DNA of 59,138 bases from DATEJJ01 sp039649115 (GTDB lineage Bacteria; Actinomycetota; Actinomycetes; Mycobacteriales; Micromonosporaceae), in contig JBBWZQ010000222.1 of the NCBI GenBank assembly GCA_039649115.1, positions 1 to 59,138 on the forward strand. The letters are read 5' to 3'. Position numbers and translations under genes: made by a program. Below, piece after piece: positions 15,259-23,022 of the stretch. Numbering within the stretch: position 1 is the first letter of the stretch; every line of letters begins with the position of its first letter. Under the pieces are notes generated by a model. It was not told the DNA's origin. It saw nothing but the letters and a program-made list of their open reading frames with translations, and searched no databases.

Positions 15259-16084
15259 CGGCACCCGGCCCGGCCCCCCCGCGGACGCCGACGCCGGCGA
15301 GCGCGGGCAACCGGTCCGTACGGTTGCGGTACATCTGCGCCTCACTGTCCGGCCGCCAGTTGGCCACGGTCACCAGCCCGGGCTCGACCAGATCGAAGCC
15401 CTGCAGCAGCGCGGTGACCTCGTCGGCGGTACGGAGGATCAGCGGGGTGTGCGTGCGGTCGTACGTCTGGCGGGCCTGCCGTACCGCCACCGTGGTGTCG
15501 GGCGGCCAGCTCGCGTGCGAGACGACGACGTGGCTGCCGGGGACGAGGGCGTCGTGCAGCTGGGTGAGGATGCCGGCCGGGGACGCCTCGTCCGGGATGA
15601 AGTGCAGCACGGCCACCAGCAGCACCGCGACCGGTTGGCTGAAGTCGATCAGCCCCCGCACCTGCGGGTCGTGCAGGATCGACAGCGGTTCGCGCAGGTC
15701 GCCCTCGATCACCGCGCAGCGCGGGTTGCCGTCGAGGATGTGCTGGCTGTGCATCACGGCGACCGGATCGATGTCGACGTACGCGACGCGGCTGTCCGGC
15801 GCGTGCCGGTGGACGATCTCGTGGACGTTGCCGACGGTGGGGATGCCGGAGCCGATGTCGAGGAACTGCCGCAGGCCCCGGTCGATCAGGTAGCGCACCG
15901 CGCGGGCCATGAAGTGCCGGTTGGCGGCCGCCGCCTGCGCCGCCTCCGGCGCCAGCCGGAGCATCTGCCGGGCCACGTCGCGGTCGACCTCGAAGTTGTG
16001 CGACCCGCCGAGCAGGTAGTCGTAGACCCGGGAAGCGCTGGGCTTGTAGAGATCGAACTCCGCCGAGCCGACAGATCTTTCCAT
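15221..16084 (-). CDS. SAM-dependent methyltransferase, Methyltransf_19 (DUF574)
   Basis: A 287-residue protein of the large actinomycete DUF574 methyltransferase family. It shows the N-terminal family signature PSASRVYDYLLGGSHNFEVD, the SAM-binding FLDIGSGIPT (about residues 94-103), the acidic VAYVDIDP strand and VLLVAVLHFIPD. Substrates of this family are mostly unknown. A GGAAGGGGAA site precedes ATG 16084. The last 20 or so residues are low-complexity and overlap the GtrA gene on the other strand. Confidence 0.9.
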   Translation of the reverse strand: MERSVGSAEFDLYKPSASRVYDYLLGGSHNFEVDRDVARQMLRLAPEAAQAAAANRHFMARAVRYLIDRGLRQFLDIGSGIPTVGNVHEIVHRHAPDSRVAYVDIDPVAVMHSQHILDGNPRCAVIEGDLREPLSILHDPQVRGLIDFSQPVAVLLVAVLHFIPDEASPAGILTQLHDALVPGSHVVVSHASWPPDTTVAVRQARQTYDRTHTPLILRTADEVTALLQGFDLVEPGLVTVANWRPDSEAQMYRNRTDRLPALAGVGVRGGAGPGAVNGRPSGASAGS

Positions 16085-16193
16085 CGTTCCCCTTCCGGTG
16101 CGCAGGCTCGGACGGCGGTGCGAGCCAGCCTACCCCGAGGGTAAGGCACCGTAGGGTGCGCTCGCCTCACCTGTTCCGATGGGATGCCACCTG

Positions 16194-16631
16194 CTAGAGG
16201 ACGACCCTGCCGGCCACCTTCCGGGCCCTGGTCACCGACGGCATGCGTGAGTAGAACATCCAGCTGTCCGCCTGGCACCGGCGGCAGGTGCGCACCGCGC
16301 CGACGACGATACGCACGCCGTCTTCGCGTATGGACGTCATCGTGTGCCGCTCGGCGAGGCGGTGGCCGCAGCGCCGGCACCGGTCGAGGTCGACGGTGAC
16401 GGTGGTGTGCGAGATCCGGTGTTCCGCGTAACGGACCACGGCGTACGCCTTGCCGCCGACCTTGAGCTTGGGGTTGCGGGGGGCACCGGCGAACGGGCCC
16501 AGTTCGGCGTGGGAGACGGCGTCGGCGAGGCGGCCGAAGCGCTGGAACCGGCGGCGCAGCCGGTCGAAGTTGGCGGAGCTGTGTGCGGACAGCCACTCGT
16601 CGTCGGCCTCGACGCGCCACTGGTCAGGCAT
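16194..16631 (-). CDS. Zinc-ribbon protein of unknown function
   Basis: A 145-residue protein with two CxxC knuckles, CRRCGH and CRRCQ, spaced about 30 residues apart, indicating a zinc ribbon in its C-terminal half; the N-terminal half is helical and basic. I do not recognise the family. ATG 16631 has a GGAGAGG site. It follows the PadR/membrane-protein pair with an 8-bp gap and is probably in the same operon. Confidence 0.7.
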   Translation of the reverse strand: MPDQWRVEADDEWLSAHSSANFDRLRRRFQRFGRLADAVSHAELGPFAGAPRNPKLKVGGKAYAVVRYAEHRISHTTVTVDLDRCRRCGHRLAERHTMTSIREDGVRIVVGAVRTCRRCQADSWMFYSRMPSVTRARKVAGRVVL

Positions 16632-16639
16632 GGGCCTTC

Positions 16640-17722
16640 TCACCTCTCCGCGGGCGTGGGCGCCGGCAGGCGCACCTGACGGGCGGCCAGCACGACGAGC
16701 GGCAGCCCCACGGCCAGCACCGCGACCGCCTCGGCACCTCCGAGCGCGAGCAACGGGAGGTGCTGGAAGGGGGCGGCGAACAGCGCGTAGTCCAGCAGCG
16801 ACATGACGCGCGCGACGAACACGACCACCGCGAGGAAGGCGAGTGCCACCGCCCGGCGCGGATCGCGCCGGGTGCGCCGCGACGCCAGGTGGATGCCGGC
16901 GGCGACGACCAGGACGACGCTGGTCAGACCGGGCCAGTCCACCAGCCCGGTCCGGTCCCTGGCCAGGACGGAGAGATACCCGACGCCCCACACGAGGAGC
17001 GCGCCGGCGGCGAATGCGAGCAGCCACGGACGGCGGCGCGGTACCGGCGTGTCCCGGTGGAACGCCGCCATGCCCAGCACAACGGCGGGGTTGAGCAGCA
17101 GGAAGAACCAGTTGGTGAGGAGGTACGGGCTGGCACCGGAGAGGAGGTCAGCGGTGTTGGCGAGCAGCCGGGCCGCCTCGGGCAGCACGGCGAGCGCCGC
17201 CACCACCTGGGCGGCCCGCCAGTACCCGAGCAGCAGCGCGACGTATGCGGCGATCCAGCCGACTCCGGCCGGTACCGACAGTTGTTGCCACAGGCCCGGC
17301 GGCGCCTGGACCAGCTCGGCAGGCAGACCCGGCAGCCATGGCACCCGGCCGGCCACCCACAACTGCGACACGAAGCGGGCCAGGGCGTCGGCCGCGTTGG
17401 CCAGCACGGCGATCAGCACGACCAGCCGGATGGTCCCGCCCACCAGCAAGCCGGACGGCGGGGCACCCGGGCCGCCCAGCCGCGCGCGCAGGCCGGGGAC
17501 GCGCAGCCGCACCGCGAGCGCGAGCACGCTGGCGACCTCGGTCCAGCCCGGCCGGCCGTAGTCGGCCGCGAAGTCGGCGGCCTCGGGATCGTCGGTGTGC
17601 ACGCTGGCCAGGAAGGTGGCGACCATGTCCTCCTCCCACGCCGCGCGGTAGGCGGCGGGCAGCACCCGTAGCACGGCGCGGTAGCGGCGTTCCAGCTGGC
17701 TGACGGGCGCCCGGTCGCTCAT
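16640..17722 (-). CDS. Multi-pass membrane protein with PadR partner
   Basis: A 360-residue protein: a soluble N-terminal part of about 90 residues (LERRYRAVLRVLPAAYRAAWEEDMVATF), then about seven hydrophobic helices. The N-terminal motif is typical of actinobacterial membrane proteins encoded beside PadR regulators. Its ATG overlaps the PadR stop (ATGA), so the two are coupled. Role unknown. Confidence 0.8.
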   Translation of the reverse strand: MSDRAPVSQLERRYRAVLRVLPAAYRAAWEEDMVATFLASVHTDDPEAADFAADYGRPGWTEVASVLALAVRLRVPGLRARLGGPGAPPSGLLVGGTIRLVVLIAVLANAADALARFVSQLWVAGRVPWLPGLPAELVQAPPGLWQQLSVPAGVGWIAAYVALLLGYWRAAQVVAALAVLPEAARLLANTADLLSGASPYLLTNWFFLLLNPAVVLGMAAFHRDTPVPRRRPWLLAFAAGALLVWGVGYLSVLARDRTGLVDWPGLTSVVLVVAAGIHLASRRTRRDPRRAVALAFLAVVVFVARVMSLLDYALFAAPFQHLPLLALGGAEAVAVLAVGLPLVVLAARQVRLPAPTPAER

Positions 17723-18093
17723 CGCGCACCCGCCGGCCTGGCCGCGCCGGCCGGCCTGCTCGCACCGGCCGGACGCCAGGAGCGCAGCCGCTCGGCCGCG
17801 ACGCGCGCGTTGGCCGCCTGGCGCCGCGCGTCGGCCGCCAGGGACTGGCCGCCCGCGTCGGTGAGCCGGTAGTAGCGCCGCAGCCGGCCCTGCGCGATCT
17901 CCTCCCGGTCGGGCTCGACCAGCCCCTCGGCGACCAGCCGGTCGAGCACCCCGTAGAGGGTGCCGACCTTCAGCCGTACCCGGCCCTCGGACAGGCGGTC
18001 GACCTCGCCCACGATGCCGTATCCGTGGCGCGGCGCGTCGACGAGCGCGGCGAGGATGAAGAAGGCCGGTTCGGTCACCGCCCGGTCCGTCAT
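17719..18093 (-). CDS. PadR-family regulator
   Basis: A 124-residue winged-helix repressor: FFILAALVDAPRHGYGI, then LKVGTLYGVLDRLVAEGLVE with the wing RRYYRLTDAG. The C-terminus is a low-complexity RPAGASRPAGAARPAGAR tail. It is translationally coupled to the downstream membrane-protein gene and probably autoregulated. The minus-strand sequence before its ATG contains TACATT in -10 position, leaving a leader of only a few bases. Confidence 0.88.
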   Translation of the reverse strand: MTDRAVTEPAFFILAALVDAPRHGYGIVGEVDRLSEGRVRLKVGTLYGVLDRLVAEGLVEPDREEIAQGRLRRYYRLTDAGGQSLAADARRQAANARVAAERLRSWRPAGASRPAGAARPAGAR

Positions 18094-18126
18094 GGCTCTA
18101 ATGTATCGGCACCCAGGATATGCTGT

Positions 18127-18750
18127 CTACCGAGAACGCGGCGCCGGTGGCGGTTGCTGCTCGGGGCAGTGCACGCGCAGCGCCGGATGCCCGAAGGCCG
18201 CGTCGACCAGCGCGCAGTGGTGCGGGTCGGGCTGGCCCGCGTGCGCGTACGGCTGGAAGAAGCGGCACGTCAGGCACATGCGCGCGACCGGCAGCCGGCC
18301 CCGCCGCTGCAGCGTCGATATCCGCTCCACCACCAACTCCAGCAGGCGTTCCTGCTCGCTGTCCGGCGCCCCGGCGAGGCTGCCCAGCAACTGCCCGGCC
18401 CAGTTGAGCAGCGGCGGCGGCAGCGACCGGCCGCGGTCGGTCAACGCCACGGACATCTGGTCCAGCCCGTAGGAGGGCGCCGGGTCCATCGTCAGCAGGC
18501 CGTCCTCCCGCAACCGGCCGAGCGTCGAGACCACCAGGGCCGTGCTCATCGCCAGGCGCGACGCGAGTTCCTCCACGGAACACGGCCCGCCCAGCCGGGT
18601 GAGAACGAGCAGCACCTGCTGCTCGGTCAGGGTGTGCGGCTGCCCGGACGCGTGCCCGGCGGTAGCCGCGTCCAACGCCGCGGCCAGGCGGAGCAGGCCC
18701 ACGGCGAGGCGGCCGGCGAGCTCATCTGTTCGTACCACTGAATTCGTCAT
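18127..18750 (-). CDS. MarR-type regulator with C-terminal cysteine cluster
   Basis: A 207-residue protein. Residues about 15-110 form a MarR-like winged helix (LTEQQVLLVLTRLGGPCSVEELASRLAMS, then LGRLREDGLL). The last 60 residues add MCLTCRFF, an HHC and VHCPE, spacing four cysteines and histidines as in a metal site. I infer zinc or an iron-sulphur cluster, which would make this a redox- or metal-sensing regulator. An AGGGGAA site precedes ATG 18750. Confidence 0.82.
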   Translation of the reverse strand: MTNSVVRTDELAGRLAVGLLRLAAALDAATAGHASGQPHTLTEQQVLLVLTRLGGPCSVEELASRLAMSTALVVSTLGRLREDGLLTMDPAPSYGLDQMSVALTDRGRSLPPPLLNWAGQLLGSLAGAPDSEQERLLELVVERISTLQRRGRLPVARMCLTCRFFQPYAHAGQPDPHHCALVDAAFGHPALRVHCPEQQPPPAPRSR

Positions 18751-18859
18751 CGTTCCCCTGGCACCGTCAGGCCGACAGCATCGGCAATCCTGAACACACG
18801 TGCCGGTTCCCCGCGAAGAGGTTATCGCCAGAGAGGAACGTCCCGGGCCGCGCCGCTGG

Positions 18860-19417
18860 TCAACTTTCTGACATCTGAGCCGGGTCAGGAGCGAGCCGGC
18901 CCAGCACGACCTCGTCGAGGAAGGCGCCGGTCACCCACGCCGCGCCCCGCAGGGTGCCCTCCAGCACGAAACCGGCCTGGGTCGCCGCCTTGATCATCGC
19001 AGCGTTGTCGGCGAGGGTGTCCACCTGCAGCCGGTGCAGGCCGCGCACGGCGAACCCGTAGTGGCACAGCACCCGCACGACGTCGGTGCCGAAGCCGCGG
19101 CCGCGGAACGCCGGGCGCAGCGAGATCCCGAGGTGCGCGGCGCGGTTGTGCAGGTCGATGCCCCACAGGATGGCCTCGCCAGCCAGCTCGTCGCCAGCCA
19201 GCTCGTCGCCGGCCAGCTCGACCACGGAGAAGGCGGCGAGGTCGTCCCGGGACTCGCCGACCGCGAAGGGCGAGTTGGCGGAACCCGGTGGCAGCGGGCG
19301 CCACGGCCGGCCATCGGCACGCGACCGCATCGCCACGTCGTTGTACAGCTCGTCGAGCAGGATCGGCACGTCCTCTTCCCGGCGGGCGCGCAGCCCGACC
19401 TTCTCACCACGCAACAT
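18860..19417 (-). CDS. GNAT acetyltransferase, RimJ/RimL-like
   Basis: A 185-residue acetyl-CoA-dependent acetyltransferase. The acetyl-CoA loop is visible as SLRPAFRGRGFGTDVV, followed by LHRLQVDTLADNAAMIKAATQAGF, typical of the RimJ/RimL group. An insertion ELAGDELAGDELAGE, from three 15-bp repeats near 19170-19220, lies in a surface loop before the core. It is divergent from the alpha/beta hydrolase gene with only 33 bp between starts. Confidence 0.88.
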   Translation of the reverse strand: MLRGEKVGLRARREEDVPILLDELYNDVAMRSRADGRPWRPLPPGSANSPFAVGESRDDLAAFSVVELAGDELAGDELAGEAILWGIDLHNRAAHLGISLRPAFRGRGFGTDVVRVLCHYGFAVRGLHRLQVDTLADNAAMIKAATQAGFVLEGTLRGAAWVTGAFLDEVVLGRLAPDPAQMSES

Positions 19418-19438
19418 TCCCGGTTCCTACCACACCGT

Positions 19439-19444
19439 TAGCAT
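19439..19444 (+). promoter_or_regulatory. Candidate -10 box for a leaderless transcript
   Basis: TAGCAT ends 6 bp before the GTG at 19451, and no ribosome site fits in the 33-bp divergent gap. A leaderless mRNA for the hydrolase gene is the simplest reading. Confidence 0.4.
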
Positions 19445-19450
19445 TGCTGC

Positions 19451-20320
19451 GTGCTTGTTGAACTGCCCGGGGGACGGACGCTCGAGGTGGCCGTCGACGG
19501 ACCGGGGTCAGGACTGCCGCTCGTCGTCCACCACGGCACACCCGGTGCCGCCGTACCGTTCCCGCCGATGGTGGACGCGGCGGCGCGGCACGGACTGCGC
19601 ACGGTGCACTGCTCGCGGCCCGGGTACGGCGCCTCCACCGCCTGCCCCGGCCGCACCGTCGCGGACGCGGCGGCGGACACCGCCGCGGTGCTGGACGCGC
19701 TGGGCGCCGACCGGTTCGTGACGCTCGGCTACTCCGGCGGCGGGCCGCACGCGCTGGCCTGTGCGACGCTGCTGCCGGAGCGCTGCCTGGCCACCGCGTC
19801 CGTCGCCGGGGTCGCGCCGTTCCGCGCCGCCGGGCTGGACTGGGCGGCCGGCATGGGCGCGGAGAACATCGAGGAGTTCGCGGCGGCCAGCGCCGGTGCC
19901 GAGGTGCTGCGGGGGTACCTGCTCGCGCAGCTGCCCGCGCTCGCCGCCATCCAGGGCCCGGGGCTGGTCGAGGCGCTCGGCGACCTTCTGTCCCCTGTGG
20001 ACAGAGGGCAGCTGGCGAGCGGCTTCGCCGACTTCCTCGCCGAGTCGTTCCGGCACGCGGTGTCCGGGGGCATCGACGGATGGCGCGACGACGACCTCGC
20101 GTTCATCCGTGACTGGGGGTTCCCGCTGTCCGGCGCGCGGCAGGTCGCGATCTGGCAGGGCGGCCAGGACCGGATGGTGCCCTTCGCGCACGGCGAATGG
20201 CTGGCCGCCCGGGTACCCGACGCGGCCGCCCGGCTGCGCCCGGAGGCAGGGCACCTGTCGCTGCTCGTCGGCGCGATCGACGAGATCATCGACGACCTCG
20301 CCTCCCGGGCCCGACGGTGA
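19451..20320 (+). CDS. Alpha/beta hydrolase
   Basis: A 289-residue alpha/beta-fold hydrolase. It has the oxyanion HHGTPGAA segment, the nucleophile elbow GYSGGGPH, an acid region IWQGGQDRMVPF and the histidine in PEAGHLSLL. Substrate unknown. The start is GTG 19451, apparently leaderless. Its TGA overlaps the GTG of the following GH43 gene (GTGA). Confidence 0.88.
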   Translation: MLVELPGGRTLEVAVDGPGSGLPLVVHHGTPGAAVPFPPMVDAAARHGLRTVHCSRPGYGASTACPGRTVADAAADTAAVLDALGADRFVTLGYSGGGPHALACATLLPERCLATASVAGVAPFRAAGLDWAAGMGAENIEEFAAASAGAEVLRGYLLAQLPALAAIQGPGLVEALGDLLSPVDRGQLASGFADFLAESFRHAVSGGIDGWRDDDLAFIRDWGFPLSGARQVAIWQGGQDRMVPFAHGEWLAARVPDAAARLRPEAGHLSLLVGAIDEIIDDLASRARR

Positions 20321-21792
20321 ACCCGGTCGTACCCGGCTTCCACCCGGATCCGAGTGTGTGCCGCGTCGGCGACGACTACTTCCTGGCCTGCTCCAGCTTC
20401 GAGTACTTCCCCGGGGTACCCGTCTTCCGCAGCGGGGACCTGCGTGACTGGGTGCAGATCGGCAACGCCCTGGACCGGACCGACCAGTTGCGCCTGGCCG
20501 CCGCGCCGTCCTCGGGTGGCATCTTCGCCCCGACCCTGCGCCACCACGACGGGCGCTTCTGGCTGGTCACCACGAACCTGTGGGACGGCGGGCACCTGCT
20601 GGTCACCGCGCACGACCCGGCCGGGCCGTGGTCGGTGCCGGTGCGCCTGCCCGAACTGCCCGGCATCGACCCGGACCTGGCCTGGGACGAGGACGGCCGG
20701 TGCCTGCTGACGTACTCGGTCTTCCCGGTCGACGGCGGGCAGGGCGCCATCCAGCAGGTGCCCATCGACCCGGGTACCGGCCGGCTGCTGGGTACCCCGC
20801 GCGCGCTGTGGTCCGGTACCGGGCTGGCGTACCCCGAGGCTCCGCACGTGTACCAGGTGGACGGTCGGTGGTACCTGCTGATCGCCGAGGGCGGTACCGA
20901 GCGCGGGCACGCCGTGTCGGTCGCGCGCGGGCCGTCCGCGAGCGGCCCGTTCGAGGGCCACCCGGGCAACCCGGTGCTCAGCAACCGCAGCACGACGGCG
21001 CCGGTGCAGAACACCGGGCACGGCGACCTGGTGCAGGCGGCCGACGGCACGTGGTGGCTGGTACTGCTCGGGGTGCGGCCGCGCGGCGGTACCCCGGGGT
21101 TCCACGTGCTGGGTCGCGAGACGTTCCTGACCCGCGTGCACTGGGTCGACGGCTGGCCGGTACCGGAGCCGGTCACGCTCGCGGCCGCGGCGGCCGGGCC
21201 GGTCTCGCGGCGCGACGACTTCACCGGTGACGCGCTCGCCCCGGGCTGGCTGGCGGTGCGCCAACCGCCCCAGGCGATCAGCTCACTGCGCGAGCGGCCC
21301 GGCTGGCTCGCGCTGCACGACACCGGGCACGGCATGGACGACCCGCTGCCCGCGTTCGTCGGCCAGCGCCAGCAGCACCACCGGTGCCGGGTGCGCGCGC
21401 TGGTCGACCCCGGGGACGGGCGCGGCGGGCTGACGGTACGCCTGGACGAGCGCCACCACTTCGACATCGAGGCCAGCCCCGGCCGGATCCTCTGCACCGC
21501 CCGGATCGGGCCGCTGATCCAGGAGGTGGGGGTCGCGACCATCCCGCCCGGCCCGGTCGTGCTGCGCATCGACATCGAGCCCGACGGCAACGGCATGGGC
21601 AGTCTCGCCGCGCCGCCCGACCGGGTCCGCCTCGGCTACGAGCAGGACGGGCGGCCGACCACGCTGGCCGAACTGGACGGCCGGTACCTGTCGACCGAGG
21701 TGGCCGGGGGCTTCACCGGCCGGGTCATCGGCATCTACGCGCAGCGCGGCACGGTGGCCGCGGACTGGTTCGAGTACGCCGGTATTCCCTGA
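20317..21792 (+). CDS. Glycoside hydrolase family 43 (xylosidase/arabinofuranosidase)
   Basis: A 491-residue five-bladed beta-propeller glycosidase. The GH43 catalytic features are visible: the general base aspartate in PGFHPDPSV (D11), the pKa-modulating aspartate in GIDPDLAWDEDG and the general acid glutamate in AYPEAPHVY. The C-terminal 180 residues form the beta-sandwich common in beta-xylosidase-like members (FIGQRQQHHRC-type segment). There is no signal peptide, so it should act inside the cell on imported oligosaccharides. GTG 20317 overlaps the preceding stop, giving coupled translation with the hydrolase. Confidence 0.9.
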   Translation: MNPVVPGFHPDPSVCRVGDDYFLACSSFEYFPGVPVFRSGDLRDWVQIGNALDRTDQLRLAAAPSSGGIFAPTLRHHDGRFWLVTTNLWDGGHLLVTAHDPAGPWSVPVRLPELPGIDPDLAWDEDGRCLLTYSVFPVDGGQGAIQQVPIDPGTGRLLGTPRALWSGTGLAYPEAPHVYQVDGRWYLLIAEGGTERGHAVSVARGPSASGPFEGHPGNPVLSNRSTTAPVQNTGHGDLVQAADGTWWLVLLGVRPRGGTPGFHVLGRETFLTRVHWVDGWPVPEPVTLAAAAAGPVSRRDDFTGDALAPGWLAVRQPPQAISSLRERPGWLALHDTGHGMDDPLPAFVGQRQQHHRCRVRALVDPGDGRGGLTVRLDERHHFDIEASPGRILCTARIGPLIQEVGVATIPPGPVVLRIDIEPDGNGMGSLAAPPDRVRLGYEQDGRPTTLAELDGRYLSTEVAGGFTGRVIGIYAQRGTVAADWFEYAGIP

Positions 21793-21820
21793 GTGTATTC
21801 ATCCAGTGTATAGTGACGCC

Positions 21821-22345
21821 ATGAGCGTCCCCAGCACGCTGCTCGGCCTGCTCGAACCCGAGCCCAGCCACGGCTACGAGCTCAAGCGGGAGTACGACAC
21901 GCTGTTCGCCCACGCCAAGCCGCTGCCGTTCGGCCAGGTCTACTCGACGCTGGGCCGGCTGGAGCGGGACGGGCACGTGGCGGTCGAGGGGGCGAGCCCG
22001 GGCGCCGGCCCGGACCGCAAGCGCTACGCCATCACCGGGTCCGGCGTGTCGCAGCTGGAGCACTGGCTGGCGCAGGCCGAACAGCCCGAACCACACCTGC
22101 AGGCCACCCTGTTCGCCAAGGTGGTGCTCGCGCTGCTGTCCGGCCGCCCGGCCGCCACCTACCTGGACACCCAGCGCGCCGCGCACCTGGAGCGGATGCG
22201 CGAGCTGACCGCGATGCGCCGCGCCGGGCCGCTGCGCCAGTCCCTGCTCGCCGACTACGGCCTGTTCCATCTCGAAGCCGACCTGCGCTGGATCGACCTG
22301 ACCGCGGCCCGGCTCGACCAGCTGGCAAAGGAGATCTCCCGATGA
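21821..22345 (+). CDS. PadR-family regulator of ABC exporter
   Basis: A 174-residue PadR repressor with winged helix (STLLGLLEPEPSHGYELKREYD, GQVYSTLGRLERDGHV, RKRYAITGSG) and a C-terminal helical dimer domain. A TATAGT at 21809-21814 ends 6 bp before ATG 21821, so the transcript may be leaderless; TGTAT repeats around 21794 and 21807 could be its operator. Its stop overlaps the ATPase start (ATGA), forming a PadR-ATPase-permease operon. Confidence 0.88.
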   Translation: MSVPSTLLGLLEPEPSHGYELKREYDTLFAHAKPLPFGQVYSTLGRLERDGHVAVEGASPGAGPDRKRYAITGSGVSQLEHWLAQAEQPEPHLQATLFAKVVLALLSGRPAATYLDTQRAAHLERMRELTAMRRAGPLRQSLLADYGLFHLEADLRWIDLTAARLDQLAKEISR

Positions 22346-23022
22346 CCATGCCTCTCCTCCGCGCCCGTGCGGTGGCCAAGTCGTTCGGGGCCACCCCGGC
22401 GCTGCGCGGCGCCGACCTCGACGTGGCCGCCGGCGAGGTACTCGCCGTCATGGGTCCCAGCGGCTCGGGCAAGTCCACGCTGCTGCACTGCCTGGCCGGC
22501 ATCCTGCGGCCCGACCAGGGCGAGATGTGGTACGAAGACCGGCGGCTGGACCAGCTCTCCGAACGGGAGCGCAGCCAGCTGCGCCGCGACGAGTTCGGCT
22601 TCGTGTTCCAGTTCGGCCAGCTGGTGCCGGAGCTGCCGGTCGCGGAGAACGTGATGCTGCCGCTGCTGCTCGGCGGGCGGCACCGCCGGGAGGCGCGCGC
22701 GGCGGCCGCGGCGCTGCTGGACCGGCTGGACCTGGCCGGGTTGGAGCGGCGCCGCCCGGGTGAGCTGTCCGGCGGCCAGGCGCAGCGGGTCGCGGTGGCC
22801 CGGGCCCTGGTGGGCCGGCCGCGGGTCATCTTCGCCGACGAACCCACCGGCTCGCTGGACTCGCTGTCCGGCGAGAAGGTGATGGACCTGCTCGTCGACT
22901 CGGCCCGGGAGCAGGGCGCGACGGTCCTGCTGGTCACCCACGAGGCGCGGGTCGCGGCCTACGCCGACCGGGAAGTGGTGGTACGCGACGGGCGCGTCGC
23001 CGCGCTGGCAACGACCCCATGA
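22342..23022 (+). CDS. ABC exporter ATPase (MacB/LolD type)
   Basis: A 226-residue ATPase with Walker A GPSGSGKSTLLH, signature LSGGQAQRVAVARAL and Walker B VIFADEPTGSLDS, typical of the LolD/MacB group that works with FtsX-like permeases. It overlaps both neighbours by 4 bp. Confidence 0.92.
   Translation: MTMPLLRARAVAKSFGATPALRGADLDVAAGEVLAVMGPSGSGKSTLLHCLAGILRPDQGEMWYEDRRLDQLSERERSQLRRDEFGFVFQFGQLVPELPVAENVMLPLLLGGRHRREARAAAAALLDRLDLAGLERRRPGELSGGQAQRVAVARALVGRPRVIFADEPTGSLDSLSGEKVMDLLVDSAREQGATVLLVTHEARVAAYADREVVVRDGRVAALATTP

Noticed and set aside
19170..19220. 15-bp repeats in the acetyltransferase gene as a regulatory element
   Set aside because: They encode the in-frame ELAGD repeats; simple slippage within a loop is enough.
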